Part shown: piece after piece, positions 1 to 10,012 of the stretch
Layout: every line of letters begins with the position of its first letter
How positions within the stretch are numbered: the stretch's first letter is position 1
Assembly: GCF_020073745.1 (NCBI RefSeq)
Contig: NZ_JAIRAU010000028.1
Coordinates: 453,188-517,187 of the forward strand
Length of the DNA stretch: 64,000 bases
From: Nannocystis pusilla
Lineage (GTDB): Bacteria; Myxococcota_A; Polyangia; Nannocystales; Nannocystaceae
Direction of reading: 5' to 3'
Made by a program: the position numbers and the translations under genes
Notes under the pieces: generated by a model
Seen by the model: only the letters and a program-made list of their open reading frames with translations
Databases searched by the model: none
What the model was told of the DNA's origin: nothing

Positions 1-322
1 GCACCAGCAGGCGCACCGGGCACTGCAGCCTCCTCCTCAACGACGCGAGGTACACCGGCCACACCCAGCGCTTGGCCGGGTCGCGGCGCAGCTGCACCTC
101 GACCACGATCGCCAGCGCCGGCACGCCCGCGCCGTCGTTCAGCGTCAGCACCAGGTCGGCGTGGACCTCGGCCGGCTCGACCTCGACGAACTCGCCCTCG
201 ATGACCTGCGCCGCGGCAAATCGCGGCAACGGCGCCGCACAACCCTCACGCAACAGCGTTGCGACGACAGGCGGCGCGCGGCGCAGCAGCTCGAGCAGGA
301 CCGAGTGTGGGAGCGAGGCCAT
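1..322 (-). CDS. PD-(D/E)XK nuclease/transposase-like hypothetical protein (3' end missing)
   Basis: The gene reads leftward from an ATG at 322-320 and leaves the window at base 1, so about 107 N-terminal residues are visible. It begins MASLPHSVLLELLRRAPP and later reads ADLVLTLNDGAGVPALAIV followed by EVQLRRDPAKRW and PVYLASLRRRLQCPV. An Asp-containing strand followed by an E-V-Q strand and a W-P-V-Y segment is the pattern of the Rpn/PD-(D/E)XK-like putative transposase-nuclease proteins common in myxobacteria and actinomycetes. A purine-rich GGAAGGG lies just before the start. It is divergent from the moeB-like gene, with about 195 bp between them. The family assignment rests on pattern recall, and the C-terminal half is outside the window. 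Such proteins are often single genes of unknown role rather than active mobile elements. Confidence 0.6.
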   Translation of the reverse strand, partial: MASLPHSVLLELLRRAPPVVATLLREGCAAPLPRFAAAQVIEGEFVEVEPAEVHADLVLTLNDGAGVPALAIVVEVQLRRDPAKRWVWPVYLASLRRRLQCPVRLLV

Positions 323-517
323 CGTCGACCCTTCCAGGTCGCTCGCCGCGACGTCGGCTTTGCACGCGGACGCGGTGAGTCAGCGCACTGGCATCGCACC
401 TGCACCGGCGGACATGGCACAAAAGACAGCTCGCCGCCTGTCGGCTGGCGGCGATCTTCGGCTACAACCCACGGACGGGGCGACCGTGAACTTCCCGCCC
501 CGCGACGGAGATTGGCG

Positions 518-1690
<1,173 letters not shown>

Positions 1691-1770
1691 GTATTCCTCG
1701 GGGAGAGGCGCGCGGCGGCGATCCGAGCGGTCGCCGCCGCCGTCAATTTCGCGGACCGGAGCGCCCCGAC

Positions 1771-1950
1771 GGACATGCTCGATCGAACATGTTGTTCATG
1801 ACATCCACCTTCGGCCGACCGAGGGTGAGCGACGCTCAGGATGTCCCGAGGGACATGTCCTTCGTGGCCGCGCAGGAGACGAATGATATGTCTCAAAGAA
1901 CATGTCTTCCGCGCGCCCTCGACAAAAATGTCCCGAGAGACATCTGACTC
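1771..1950. repeat. Cluster of 14-bp phased palindromic repeats
   Basis: Between the convergent moeB-like and nagZ genes. Contiguous 14-mers start at 1773, 1787 and 1801 (ACATGCTCGATCGA, ACATGTTGTTCATG, ACATCCACCTTCGG). Three further 14-spaced ATG pairs lie at 1841/1855, 1888/1902 and 1928/1942. ATGTCCCGAGGGACAT at 1841-1856 is a perfect hairpin with a 2-base centre. The cluster could end transcription for both genes, but there is no T-tract. Confidence 0.75.
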
Positions 1951-1980
1951 GCGCGCGAGCGCCCGCGGCACCTGCCGCGC

Positions 1981-3114
1981 CTAGCGCTCCTCCTTGATCC
2001 GCCGCGCCAGCTCCTCGTGCTCCGGGTACGGCGGACCGACCTGCTCCGGCTCCGGCGCGCGCAGGGCCTCGGGCGCGGCGAACAGGTCGGCGACCAGGCC
2101 CGGCGGTTGTTTCGGCGGCCGCGGGCCGAGCACGCGGTCGCGGTGGCGGGGCGCGTACTGCTGCTTGAGGGCGACGACGCGGCGCAGCGGGGCCTCGACC
2201 AGGGCGTCGGGCAGGCGCTCGAGCAGGCGCAGGCACTCGTCGCGGAGGTCGGCCTTGCTGCACACGAGCAGCGCGTCGAGGCCGGCCTCGAGGCTCCCGC
2301 GCACCCGCTGTTCCGGCGTGAAGTGATCGGCGACGGCCTTCATCTCGAGGTCGTCGGTGAAGACCACCCCGTCGTACTCGAGCTCGCCGCGGAGGAGGTG
2401 CATCACCGGCGGCGACAGGGTGGCGGGGCGCTTGCGGTCGAGCGCCTCGAACAGCACGTGCGCCGACATGATGCTGGCGACCCCGGCCCGCGCCGCCGCC
2501 GCGAACGGCACCAGCTCGACCTCGCGGAGGCGGTCGAGGTCGTGCGGCAGGCGCGGCAGCTCGAAGTGGCTGTCGGAGCGCGTGTCGCCGTGGCCGGGGA
2601 AGTGCTTGGCGCAGGCGGCGACGCCGGCGGCCTGCATCGCCGCGATGAAGGCCGTCGCGTGCCGGGCCACCCGCTGCGGCTCGGCCGCGAAGCTGCGATC
2701 GCCGATCACCGGGTTGGCCGGGTTGGTGTCGACGTCGACCGAGGGCGCGAAGTCGAGGCCGATCCCGAGGTCGGACAGCTCACGCGCCAGGGCCTCGGCC
2801 ACCGCCGCCGTGGTCGCCGGCTCGTCGCGCCGCCCGAGCGCCCGCATCGGCGGCCACAGCGTCCAGGGCGCCTTGAGGCGCTGAACGCGCCCTCCCTCCT
2901 GATCGATCGCCAGCAGCAGCGGAACGTCCGGAGGCGCCGCCTCGTGGAGCGCACGCACCAGTCCACGCAGCTGCGCCGGACCTTCGATGTTGCGAGCGAA
3001 GAGGATCACACCGCCGATCCGGCCTTGACCGAGCAGGCGGGCGAGATCCAGAGGAAGCGTCGTCCCCTCGAAGCCGACGAACAAGAGCTGACCGGGCTGC
3101 CACCACGTCGCCAT
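1981..3114 (-). CDS. nagZ: Beta-N-acetylhexosaminidase, glycoside hydrolase family 3
   Basis: The 377-aa protein is a single-domain GH3 enzyme of NagZ type. NagZ removes N-acetylglucosamine from muropeptides during cell-wall recycling in the cytoplasm. Seen in order: FARNIEG (39-45), AIDQEGGRVQRL (69-80), SVDVDTNPANPVIGDRSF (125-142), the catalytic His loop KHFPGHGDTRSDSH (170-183), and VFTDDLEMKAV with the likely nucleophile Asp254. Length and motif spacing fit bacterial NagZ, and no signal peptide is seen. I chose the ATG at 3114. A longer reading from TTG at 3150 would begin inside the upstream tandem repeat and adds a low-complexity arginine-rich stretch, so it is unlikely. The gene is alone between a 14-bp repeat cluster downstream and a tandem repeat upstream. 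Confidence 0.92.
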   Translation of the reverse strand: MATWWQPGQLLFVGFEGTTLPLDLARLLGQGRIGGVILFARNIEGPAQLRGLVRALHEAAPPDVPLLLAIDQEGGRVQRLKAPWTLWPPMRALGRRDEPATTAAVAEALARELSDLGIGLDFAPSVDVDTNPANPVIGDRSFAAEPQRVARHATAFIAAMQAAGVAACAKHFPGHGDTRSDSHFELPRLPHDLDRLREVELVPFAAAARAGVASIMSAHVLFEALDRKRPATLSPPVMHLLRGELEYDGVVFTDDLEMKAVADHFTPEQRVRGSLEAGLDALLVCSKADLRDECLRLLERLPDALVEAPLRRVVALKQQYAPRHRDRVLGPRPPKQPPGLVADLFAAPEALRAPEPEQVGPPYPEHEELARRIKEER

Positions 3115-3148
3115 CGCCGCGAGGGTACGAGGACGGGGCGCGCGCCGC

Positions 3149-3314
3149 AATTTCAGGGCCGAAGGCCCGTGGGGACAATTTCAGGGCCGAAGGCCCGTGG
3201 GGACAATTTCAGGGCCGAAGGCCCGTGGGGACAATTTCAGGACTGAAGGCCCGTGCGGGGCAACTCCGGCCCGAACGGCCGTGCGGGCCATTCAGGCCCG
3301 AACGGCCGCGAGGC
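3149..3314. repeat. 28-bp tandem repeat with GGGCC-GAA-GGCCC hairpins
   Basis: Three identical 28-bp units start at 3149, 3177 and 3205. Each has AATTTCA followed by GGGCCGAAGGCCCGT and GGGGAC. Three diverged units follow from 3233, 3262 and 3290. Each unit carries a GGGCC/GGCCC stem with a GAA loop, so the transcript could form a row of hairpins. The array fills most of the 348-bp gap between nagZ and the outer-membrane protein gene. The remaining 3315-3462 shows no gene. 28 is twice 14, the step of the dispersed repeat family. Confidence 0.85.
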
Positions 3315-3462
3315 GTGAATCGGCCGCCGGTCCCGAAGGGCCCGCGCGACGATCGGACCGAACTCCAGCGGCGACGGACTTGTTCCCGAGTTTTCGTGCG
3401 ACCTGCCTCGGCGGCCTGGTTGACGCACCACCCGGTGGTTGTTAGCGTCCGGCGCCTCGCCG

Positions 3463-5565
3463 ATGCCGACCTCTCCGCCCCAGCGGCCACACCGCCTCTT
3501 CTGGCTGATCCCGGCCTTCGGCCTCGTCAACCTGTTTGCGACCTCTTCCACTGCCCACGCGCAGGCGCCCATGGGCGGCGGCATGGGCATGGGCGGCATG
3601 GGCCCGATGGGCGGCGGCGGCATGCCGGGCCAGGGCGGCCAGGGCGACAAGAAGAAGGAAGGCCCGGCCGAGGCGGCGCCGAAGGACAAGAAGGCGCTGC
3701 AGCCCATCGAGCCGGTGCCGGCGCAGCCGCGCGGCCTGCGGCAGCTGCAGCTGTTCGAGCTGCACGGCTACATGCGCATGCGCGGCGACTACTTCCACCG
3801 CCTCGACCTCGGCAGCGGCAAGAGCAACCAGTCGACGATCGGCACCAACTACGGCGACAACTCGCAGCTGCAGAACCCGTACTTCGTCCCGCCCTCGGTC
3901 GCGGCCGAGACCGTCGGCGGCCTCGACGAGGGCTCGGGCGCCAGCGACGTCAACTGCGTCGGCACGCTGACCGCGACCGGCATCAACGCCAGCAAGGCCA
4001 GCCGCCGCTGCGGCCGGCGCAACGGCTTCGCCAGCGCCAACATGCGCCTGCGCCTCGAGCCGACGCTGCACATCACCGACACGGTCAAGGTCCACGCCCA
4101 GCTCGACGCGCTCGACAACCTCGTCCTCGGCAGCACGCCGGACTCGCTGCTCGGCGACAACCCCAACGCGCCGATCGACCTGTTCATGCGCACCCAGCTG
4201 CCGCCGTCCGACGGGCGCAACAGCGCCCGCGACAGCATCGTCGTCAAGCGCGCCTACGGCCACATCCGCTTCGGCTGGGGCCTCGACATCAAGTTCGGCC
4301 GCATGCCGCACCACTGGGGCATGGGCATCGTCGCCAACGACGGCAACGGCTACTACCGCGGCGAGGCGGCCGACATCGTCCGCATGGTCGACATGGACTA
4401 CGGCGACTCGGTCGACTCGCTGCGCCTCGGCTTCGACTTCGGCAAGGACCGCCGCAGCACCCACACGCTCGAGTTCTCGTGGGACTGGGCGTCCAGCGGC
4501 CCGACCACCTCGCAGATCTTCGGGCCCTACTACGGCCCGTACCAGCAGGACCACACCACCGGGCAGCCCTTCAGCGTCGAGAAGTTCGACAACGTCTATC
4601 AGTGGCGCATCTCGATCCTGCGGCGCGACGACCCGGCCATGCTGCAGCGCAAGCTGTCGCTCGGCCGCCCGGTCATCAACTACGGCGCGATCGTGTGGGC
4701 CCGCTACCAGGCGATCGACCGCGTCACCAACACCACCGGCCTCGGCTACAACGACGGCGGCGAGACCATCATCAGCTACTACGACCAGCTGCAGGACTAC
4801 GCCAACCGCCTGATCCGCCGGCGCGCCCTGGTGTTCACGCCCGACATCTGGCTGCGCGTCAACTGGAAGACCCTGCGCGTCGAGCTCGAAGGCGCCGCCG
4901 TGCTCGGCCGCTTCCAGGAGATCAACGACCAGACCGCCTGGGACGCGACCCGCGGCAACGACCGCGAGGACATCTACGGCATCAACGACCAGGACATGGG
5001 CCGCCGCTGGCTGACCCAGTTCGGCTACGCGCTCGAGTTCAAGTACGGCCTGTTCAAGGACAAGTTCCACCTCGGCCTCGACCACGGCTTCGCCTCCGGC
5101 GACAACGACCCGCGGTTCCGCTACAACACCCCGTGGAACTCGAACCTCGACGACCGCCAGTGGTCGAAGTTCCGCTTCAACCCGGCCTACTTCTCCGACC
5201 TGCTGCTGTTCCGCGAGCTGCTCGGCACCGCCTCCAACGCGGCCTACTTCAAGCCCTGGCTGGCGTTCTACTTCTTCGACAACAACTTCTCCGGCCGCCT
5301 CGACATCGAGTACGCCGTCGCCCCGCAGCGGATCAACACGTGGGGCAACAAGGCCAACTACGGCCTCGAGATCGACGCCGCGTTCCGCTACCACGACCGC
5401 CAGGAGCCGATCTTCTTCCAGCTCCAGTACGGCGTGATGTTCCCGTTCGGCGCCTTCAACCGCGGCGTCGAGTACAGCCCCGACGGCACCCTCGCCGGCC
5501 TGCCCAACAACGGCGACCCCAAGGCCGCCCAGACCGTCCAGGCCCAGCTCGGCATCCGCTTCTGA
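3463..5565 (+). CDS. Predicted outer-membrane beta-barrel protein, TIGR04551-like
   Basis: The 700-aa exported protein begins MPTSPPQRPHRLFWLIPAFG and has a signal peptide ending near AHA-QA. A Gly/Met-rich stretch follows (GGGMGMGGMGPMGGG). The mature part reads LFELHGYMRMRGDYFHRLDLG, then long alternating stretches rich in Tyr, Arg, Asp and Asn, and ends in QAQLGIRF. A C-terminal aromatic residue after alternating polar/hydrophobic residues is typical of outer-membrane barrels. The opening resembles TIGR04551, a myxobacterial family of unknown function; this is recalled, not searched. GC3 is very high and uninterrupted, and unlike most neighbours I see no 14-bp repeat copy inside it. A GTG/ATG start further upstream at 3439 is possible but gives a poorer signal peptide. 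Confidence 0.75.
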   Translation: MPTSPPQRPHRLFWLIPAFGLVNLFATSSTAHAQAPMGGGMGMGGMGPMGGGGMPGQGGQGDKKKEGPAEAAPKDKKALQPIEPVPAQPRGLRQLQLFELHGYMRMRGDYFHRLDLGSGKSNQSTIGTNYGDNSQLQNPYFVPPSVAAETVGGLDEGSGASDVNCVGTLTATGINASKASRRCGRRNGFASANMRLRLEPTLHITDTVKVHAQLDALDNLVLGSTPDSLLGDNPNAPIDLFMRTQLPPSDGRNSARDSIVVKRAYGHIRFGWGLDIKFGRMPHHWGMGIVANDGNGYYRGEAADIVRMVDMDYGDSVDSLRLGFDFGKDRRSTHTLEFSWDWASSGPTTSQIFGPYYGPYQQDHTTGQPFSVEKFDNVYQWRISILRRDDPAMLQRKLSLGRPVINYGAIVWARYQAIDRVTNTTGLGYNDGGETIISYYDQLQDYANRLIRRRALVFTPDIWLRVNWKTLRVELEGAAVLGRFQEINDQTAWDATRGNDREDIYGINDQDMGRRWLTQFGYALEFKYGLFKDKFHLGLDHGFASGDNDPRFRYNTPWNSNLDDRQWSKFRFNPAYFSDLLLFRELLGTASNAAYFKPWLAFYFFDNNFSGRLDIEYAVAPQRINTWGNKANYGLEIDAAFRYHDRQEPIFFQLQYGVMFPFGAFNRGVEYSPDGTLAGLPNNGDPKAAQTVQAQLGIRF

Positions 5566-5806
5566 GCCCCGGCCGCGCCGTCCAGGGCGCGGCCGTCCGC
5601 AGCAGCACGTCACCCGCCGACAGGCGTCCGACTCGCCGCGCGCGCCTCCCCGTCGCACGCCCGAGGTCCCGGTCGCCCTTGCCGCGCCTGCCCGCGCGGC
5701 GTAGACCTCGGGCTCGCGCCTGGCGCGGCGCGTCCGGCGTCGCCCGTCGCGCCTCACCTGCCCCTCGCGTCATGTCCGTTTCACCCTGCCCGTTCGTACA
5801 GGTCCC

Positions 5807-7195
5807 ATGAGCAAGGTCAAGAAGCCCCAGCAGCGGTGGGTGTGTCAGGCGTGCGGCGCGGTCACCACCGGTTGGTTCGGCAAGTGCCCGACGTGCGAGG
5901 CGTGGAACTCGATCGAGGAGGAGATCTCGGCCCCGCCCCCGGGCGAGCGGCCGGCCGGGCCGGGCAAGGTGGTCGCGTCGACCGAGGCGCAGACGATCGT
6001 CGACCGCCAGCCGCGCCGCCCGTGCGGCCTCGGCGAGGTCGACCGGGTGCTCGGCGGCGGGCTCGTGCCCGGCAGCGTGGTCCTCTTGGGCGGCCCGCCG
6101 GGGATCGGCAAGTCGACGCTGCTGCTGCAGGCCTCGGTCGGCCTGGCGCGGCGCAACGGCGTCGTGCTGTACGCCAGCGGCGAGGAGTCGGTGGCCCAGG
6201 TCGCGGCCCGCTGCGGCCGCCTCGGCGCCAGCCACCCGGGGCTCTTGCTCATGGCCGAGACGCGCATCGAGGAGGTCTTGAGCGCCGCCCAGGAGCGCGC
6301 CCGGACCCTCGCCGCGCTGATCGTCGACTCGGTCCAGACGGTCCACAGCGGCGCCCAGGACGGCCTGCCCGGCAACATCAGCCAGATCCGCGCCGTCACC
6401 TCGGCGCTGGTCGGCTTCGCCAAGACCCACGGCGTCCCGGTCGTCGTCGTCGGCCACGTCACCAAGGACGGCCAGCTCGCCGGCCCGCGCCTGCTCGAGC
6501 ACCTGGTCGACGCCGTGCTCTCGTTCGAGGGCGACGAGGAGCGGGCGATCCGCATGCTGCGCGCCACCAAGAACCGTTACGGCAGCACCCAGGAGCTCGG
6601 CGTGTTCGAGATGCGGGGCGACGGCCTGCGCGAGATCACAAACCCCTCCGAGGCCTTCATCACCGACCGCGACAGCCCCGCGATCGGCTCGTGCGTGACC
6701 GCCAGCCTCGAGGGCTCGCGGCCGCTGCTGCTCGAGGTCCAGGCGCTGCTGGCCGCGGCGTTCGGCAACCCGCGCCGCACCTGCGTCGGCGTCGACCCCG
6801 TCCGCCTGGCCATGCTCCTCGCCGTGCTCGACCGCCACGCCGGCGTGTTCGCGCTCGACCAGGACGTGTTCGTCAACGCCGTCGGCGGCATGCGCCTCGG
6901 CGAGCCCGCCAGCGACCTCGCCGTGCTGCTCGCGGTCGCCTCCTCGCACCGCCGCCAGCCGCTCCCGCCGGGCCTGTGCGTGTTCGGCGAGGTCGGCCTC
7001 ACCGGCGAGCTGCGCCCCGCCCCGCGCTCCGACGCCCGCCTGTCCGAGGCCGCCCGCCTGGGCATGAAGCGGGTGCTCCTTCCGACAGGTCCCAAACAAC
7101 ATGCCCTTTCAGCCAGGAAGCTGAAAGAGCAGCTCGACGTCGAGGTCCGGCTGGCGCGCACCGTCGGCGAGGCGCTCGAGCTGGCGTTCGGCTGA
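5807..7195 (+). CDS. radA: DNA repair protein RadA (Sms)
   Basis: The 462-aa protein has the full RadA layout. The N-terminal zinc finger has Cys13, 16, 27 and 30. A RecA-like ATPase follows with Walker A GGPPGIGKST at 95-104, then the RadA-specific KNRYGST at about 255, and a Lon-protease-like C-terminal domain including GEVGLTGELRP. RadA is a hexameric helicase that drives branch migration of RecA-made recombination intermediates. Near the C-terminus, residues around 427-440 (TGPKQHALSARK) are encoded by 14-bp repeat units at 7086-7113. The codons there (CCC AAA CAA CAT) are unlike the rest of the gene. Another copy of the repeat lies just before the ATG. The neighbouring genes do not form an obvious operon. 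Confidence 0.95.
   Translation: MSKVKKPQQRWVCQACGAVTTGWFGKCPTCEAWNSIEEEISAPPPGERPAGPGKVVASTEAQTIVDRQPRRPCGLGEVDRVLGGGLVPGSVVLLGGPPGIGKSTLLLQASVGLARRNGVVLYASGEESVAQVAARCGRLGASHPGLLLMAETRIEEVLSAAQERARTLAALIVDSVQTVHSGAQDGLPGNISQIRAVTSALVGFAKTHGVPVVVVGHVTKDGQLAGPRLLEHLVDAVLSFEGDEERAIRMLRATKNRYGSTQELGVFEMRGDGLREITNPSEAFITDRDSPAIGSCVTASLEGSRPLLLEVQALLAAAFGNPRRTCVGVDPVRLAMLLAVLDRHAGVFALDQDVFVNAVGGMRLGEPASDLAVLLAVASSHRRQPLPPGLCVFGEVGLTGELRPAPRSDARLSEAARLGMKRVLLPTGPKQHALSARKLKEQLDVEVRLARTVGEALELAFG
7086..7127. repeat. 14-bp repeat run inside radA
   Basis: ACAGGTCCCAAACA, ACATGCCCTTTCAG and CCAGGAAGCTGAAA start at 7086, 7100 and 7114, contiguous at 14 bp. They lie in frame in the C-terminal domain of RadA, where relatives vary in sequence. 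Confidence 0.8.
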
Positions 7196-7239
7196 GCCGC
7201 GGCGCTCGCCTCACGCGCGCCGGATCGCGGGGCGGCCGC

Positions 7240-8325
7240 TCACGGCTTGCACACCTTGAGCCGCAGCTGCGGGGCGGCCTCTTCCGACTCGCGCGCGTGG
7301 AGCAGGGCGCCCGGAAACAGCACCAGATCCGCGGGCGCCGGCTCCACGTAGGTCGAGGAGCTCGGGACCAGCGCGAGGCCGCTGACGATCTTCGGGATCC
7401 ACCCTGTCGCGGGGCCGAAGCCGCTCAGGTCGAGCGGGAGCACCGCCGTCGGCTTCATCGGGTCCGGGTCGGGGAGCATCTCGACCGTGCCGATGGGCGC
7501 CGCGTTCTGCGGGATCGGCTGCGGCCCGTTGGCCCACGCGCCGGAGCACGTCATGAGCTGCGGCCCGCACTCGCGGCAGGCGAACGAGGCCTTGCCGTCG
7601 AGGCAGGCCGCCGCGTTCTCCAGGTTGTCGCCCTCGTCCCAGTTCAAGTCGGCGCCGAGCCCGTGCACCGCGAATTCCAGGTCGCTGTACTTGTCCCACT
7701 CGACCTCGCCCGTGACCGCGAGGTGGATCGCCTTGATCTGTTCGCTCGGGACCGGCCCCGCGTCGGACACGAGCTGGCCGTCCTTGGTCGGGAAGCGCAG
7801 CACCATCATGTTCACGTTCTTGACCGCCGCGACGATGTTGCCGACGTCCTTGAACACCGGCGCCGCCTTCACCCGGCCGAAGCTGATGTGCTCGCACGCC
7901 AGCATCTCGTAGCCCGGCGGCGGGTCCGTCACCGGACAGCCCACCCCGACCCCGTCCTCCGCGTTGCTGAAGAACGTGTCGGCCTCGACGTCGACCACGA
8001 CCTCGCAGCAGCCGTTCATGTCGACGTTGTCGCAGATGAACGAATCGCCGGTGGTCTCGGTGGTGCCGGGCGTGGGGTCGGAGGTGGTGACCTCGGACGA
8101 GCCGGTGACCGTGCTCGTCGTCGTCGTCGTCGGCGGTTCGCTGGTCGCCGTCAGCGTCGGGTCGACCGTGGTCGGCTCGAGCGAGCTCGCCGTCAGCGAG
8201 GTCTCGCTGTTCGAGCCGCTGTCGGTGACGACGTCCCAGGTATCGAGGAACAGCGGGTTCGGCTTCGAACAGGCGCCTGCGAGCGCCCCGCCCAGGAGGA
8301 CCGCCGTGAACGAGCTCCGCGTCAT
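7240..8325 (-). CDS. Secreted lipoprotein with Thr/Ser-rich linker, unknown function
   Basis: The 361-aa protein has a lipoprotein signal peptide with lipobox LAGAC (Cys19). A Ser/Thr/Glu-rich linker follows (about residues 40-90, with runs such as TTTTTSTV). The globular part has paired cysteines (FICDNVDMNGCCEV, CRECGPQLMTC). Linkers of this kind after a lipobox are frequent in Nannocystis-like myxobacteria. No catalytic motif is recognised. It is convergent with radA with only 44 bp between the stops, and divergent from the carotenoid oxygenase gene, whose start is 123 bp away. Likely location is the outer membrane or periplasm. Confidence 0.7.
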   Translation of the reverse strand: MTRSSFTAVLLGGALAGACSKPNPLFLDTWDVVTDSGSNSETSLTASSLEPTTVDPTLTATSEPPTTTTTSTVTGSSEVTTSDPTPGTTETTGDSFICDNVDMNGCCEVVVDVEADTFFSNAEDGVGVGCPVTDPPPGYEMLACEHISFGRVKAAPVFKDVGNIVAAVKNVNMMVLRFPTKDGQLVSDAGPVPSEQIKAIHLAVTGEVEWDKYSDLEFAVHGLGADLNWDEGDNLENAAACLDGKASFACRECGPQLMTCSGAWANGPQPIPQNAAPIGTVEMLPDPDPMKPTAVLPLDLSGFGPATGWIPKIVSGLALVPSSSTYVEPAPADLVLFPGALLHARESEEAAPQLRLKVCKP

Positions 8326-8448
8326 CGAACACCCACCCTAACACAAAAACCCGCAGTTCGCCGCCACGGCGGCCCCCGCGACGCCTGAGCGCGTTTTGAC
8401 CCCTGCCCCTCCTCGCAATTTGCGCCGGCCTCGTCTACATCGCCAGGC

Positions 8449-9888
8449 ATGACCGCCGCACCCGAGCTCTACGAGATCTACGAGCGCTCCAACGAGGCCG
8501 TGACGCAGGAGTACGACGTCCGTCTCCCGTTGGTCGAGGGCGTCTTGCCGGAGGCCCTGCGCGGCGTCCTCTTTCGCAACGGTCCCGGCCGCCTCGAGCT
8601 GTACGGCCACCGCTACGGCCATCTGTTCGACGGCGACGGTCACATCAACCGGTTCGCCTTCGACGGTCGTGGGGTGACCTACCGCAACCGCTACGTCCGC
8701 ACCCGCGAGTTCCTGGCCGAGGAGTCGGCCCGGCGGATCTTGTTCCGCAACTTCGGCACCAACATCCCCGGGGGCCTGCTGAAGAACCTCCTGCGCACCC
8801 GCTTCAAGAACGTCGCCAACACCAGCGTCGTCCACCACGGCGGCAAGCTGCTGGCGCTGTGGGAGGCCGGCTGGCCGCACCACCTCGACGCCGACAACCT
8901 CGACACCCTCGCGCGCGACGACCTCGGCGGCAGCCTGCGCAACCCCGGCAGCCTGGTCGAGCGCCTCGTCGCGCCCGAGCTGCCGTTCAGCGCCCACCCG
9001 CGGGTCTGCCCGACCACCGGCGAGCTGTTCAACTTCGGCCTGGCCGCCACCGGCACCCGCTCGCGCCTGTGCCTCTACCGCGTCGACGCCGGCGGTCGGG
9101 CCGCCCCCCCCGAGTTCATCGACCTGCCGGGCGGCTACTTCATCCACGACTTCGTGCTGACCGCCCGCCACCGCGTCTTCTTCCTCACGCCCACCGCCTT
9201 CGACCTGCCCAGGATGCTGCTCGGCCTGTCGCCGCCGGTCCAGACGATGCGGCCGGTCCCGGGCCCGACCCAGATCCTCGTCGTCGACCGCCACGGCACC
9301 GGCCACCGCCGCACCGAGACCAGCGCCTGCTTCATCTTCCACTTCCCCAACGGCTACGAGGACGACGGCGGCACCATCGTCCTCGACGGCTTCCGCATGG
9401 AGCGCTTCCCCGACCTGAACCCGCGCCCCGACCGGCCCGAGGAGCACGTCAAGCCGTACCTCACCCGCTACCGCATCGACCCCGGCGGCAGCGTCCGCGA
9501 GGACCCCCTCACCGACCACACCGGCGAGCTCGGCACCATCCGCCCCGACCGCACCAGCCTGCACCACCGCTACGTCTGGTCGATCGGCTCCGCTCCCGGC
9601 CGCAAGGCCCCGTTCTCCACCGGCCTCCTCAAGGTCGACTGCGACCGCGCCGCCACCACCTTCCGCGACTTCGGCCCCGACCTCACCGGCGAGCCCGTGT
9701 TCGTCCCCCGCCCCGGCCGCCCCGACGAGGACGACGGCTGGCTGCTCTCGCTCCACTACGTCGACGCCGAGCGCGCCTGCCACCTGCTCGTCCTCGACGC
9801 CCGCGACCTGGCCACCGTCGCCCGCCTGCGCCTGCCCCACGCCACCCCGCTCGGCTTCCACGGCACCTTCGTCGCCGCCGGAACCTGA
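8449..9888 (+). CDS. Carotenoid oxygenase (RPE65/CCD family)
   Basis: The 479-aa protein matches the seven-bladed carotenoid cleavage dioxygenase family. Seen are FRNGPGRLELYGHRYGHLFDGDGHI near the N-terminus, FSAHPRVCP, YFIHDFVLT, FIFHFPNGYEDDG and the C-terminal PLGFHGTFV. The His residues in these four blocks are the expected ligands of the catalytic Fe(II). Such enzymes cleave a conjugated double bond of a carotenoid or apocarotenoid to give aldehydes such as retinal. No rhodopsin or carotenoid synthesis gene is in the window, so the substrate cannot be inferred. The ATG at 8449 fits the family's usual start. No signal peptide is seen; the family is peripheral to membranes. Confidence 0.9.
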   Translation: MTAAPELYEIYERSNEAVTQEYDVRLPLVEGVLPEALRGVLFRNGPGRLELYGHRYGHLFDGDGHINRFAFDGRGVTYRNRYVRTREFLAEESARRILFRNFGTNIPGGLLKNLLRTRFKNVANTSVVHHGGKLLALWEAGWPHHLDADNLDTLARDDLGGSLRNPGSLVERLVAPELPFSAHPRVCPTTGELFNFGLAATGTRSRLCLYRVDAGGRAAPPEFIDLPGGYFIHDFVLTARHRVFFLTPTAFDLPRMLLGLSPPVQTMRPVPGPTQILVVDRHGTGHRRTETSACFIFHFPNGYEDDGGTIVLDGFRMERFPDLNPRPDRPEEHVKPYLTRYRIDPGGSVREDPLTDHTGELGTIRPDRTSLHHRYVWSIGSAPGRKAPFSTGLLKVDCDRAATTFRDFGPDLTGEPVFVPRPGRPDEDDGWLLSLHYVDAERACHLLVLDARDLATVARLRLPHATPLGFHGTFVAAGT

Positions 9889-9895
9889 GCGGAAG

Positions 9896-9979
9896 GACAT
9901 GCCCGTCAGGATATGCCCCTCGGGGCATGTCCCCTCGAGCTTGTCGCAAGGAGCATGTCACATCGGACATGCCCCCTTT
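9896..9979. repeat. Six-unit tandem 14-bp repeat array
   Basis: Six adjoining 14-mers start at 9896, 9910, 9924, 9938, 9952 and 9966. Examples are GACATGCCCGTCAG, GATATGCCCCTCGG and GGCATGTCCCCTCG. The conserved core is RCATGYCCC, with CNTCG in the second half. The array follows the stop of the carotenoid oxygenase gene by 7 bp and ends before the 52-bp direct repeat. Confidence 0.9.
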
Positions 9980-10012
9980 GTCAGCATCGCGCGCCGCTAC
10001 GCGCGGCCGGGG

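Noticed and set aside
1771..1950. GGACATGTCC as an eukaryotic p53-like half site
   Set aside because: The resemblance is coincidental; this is bacterial DNA and the element is explained by its own 14-bp repeat family.
3115..3150. Upstream TTG start for nagZ
   Set aside because: It would start inside the 28-bp repeat array and add an Arg-rich stretch absent from the family; ATG 3114 is enough.
3149..3314. CRISPR array
   Set aside because: The 28-bp units are directly adjoining with no unique spacers, and no cas genes are in the window.
3225..5810. Very long overlapping open frames (for example 3225-5810 plus, 3442-5757 minus, 17288-19093 minus, 19109-21757 minus)
   Set aside because: They mirror real genes in other frames. 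High GC removes stop codons, and the products are Arg/Pro/Ala- or Val/Gly/Glu-rich without domains, while the overlapped frames have clear motifs and GC3 bias.
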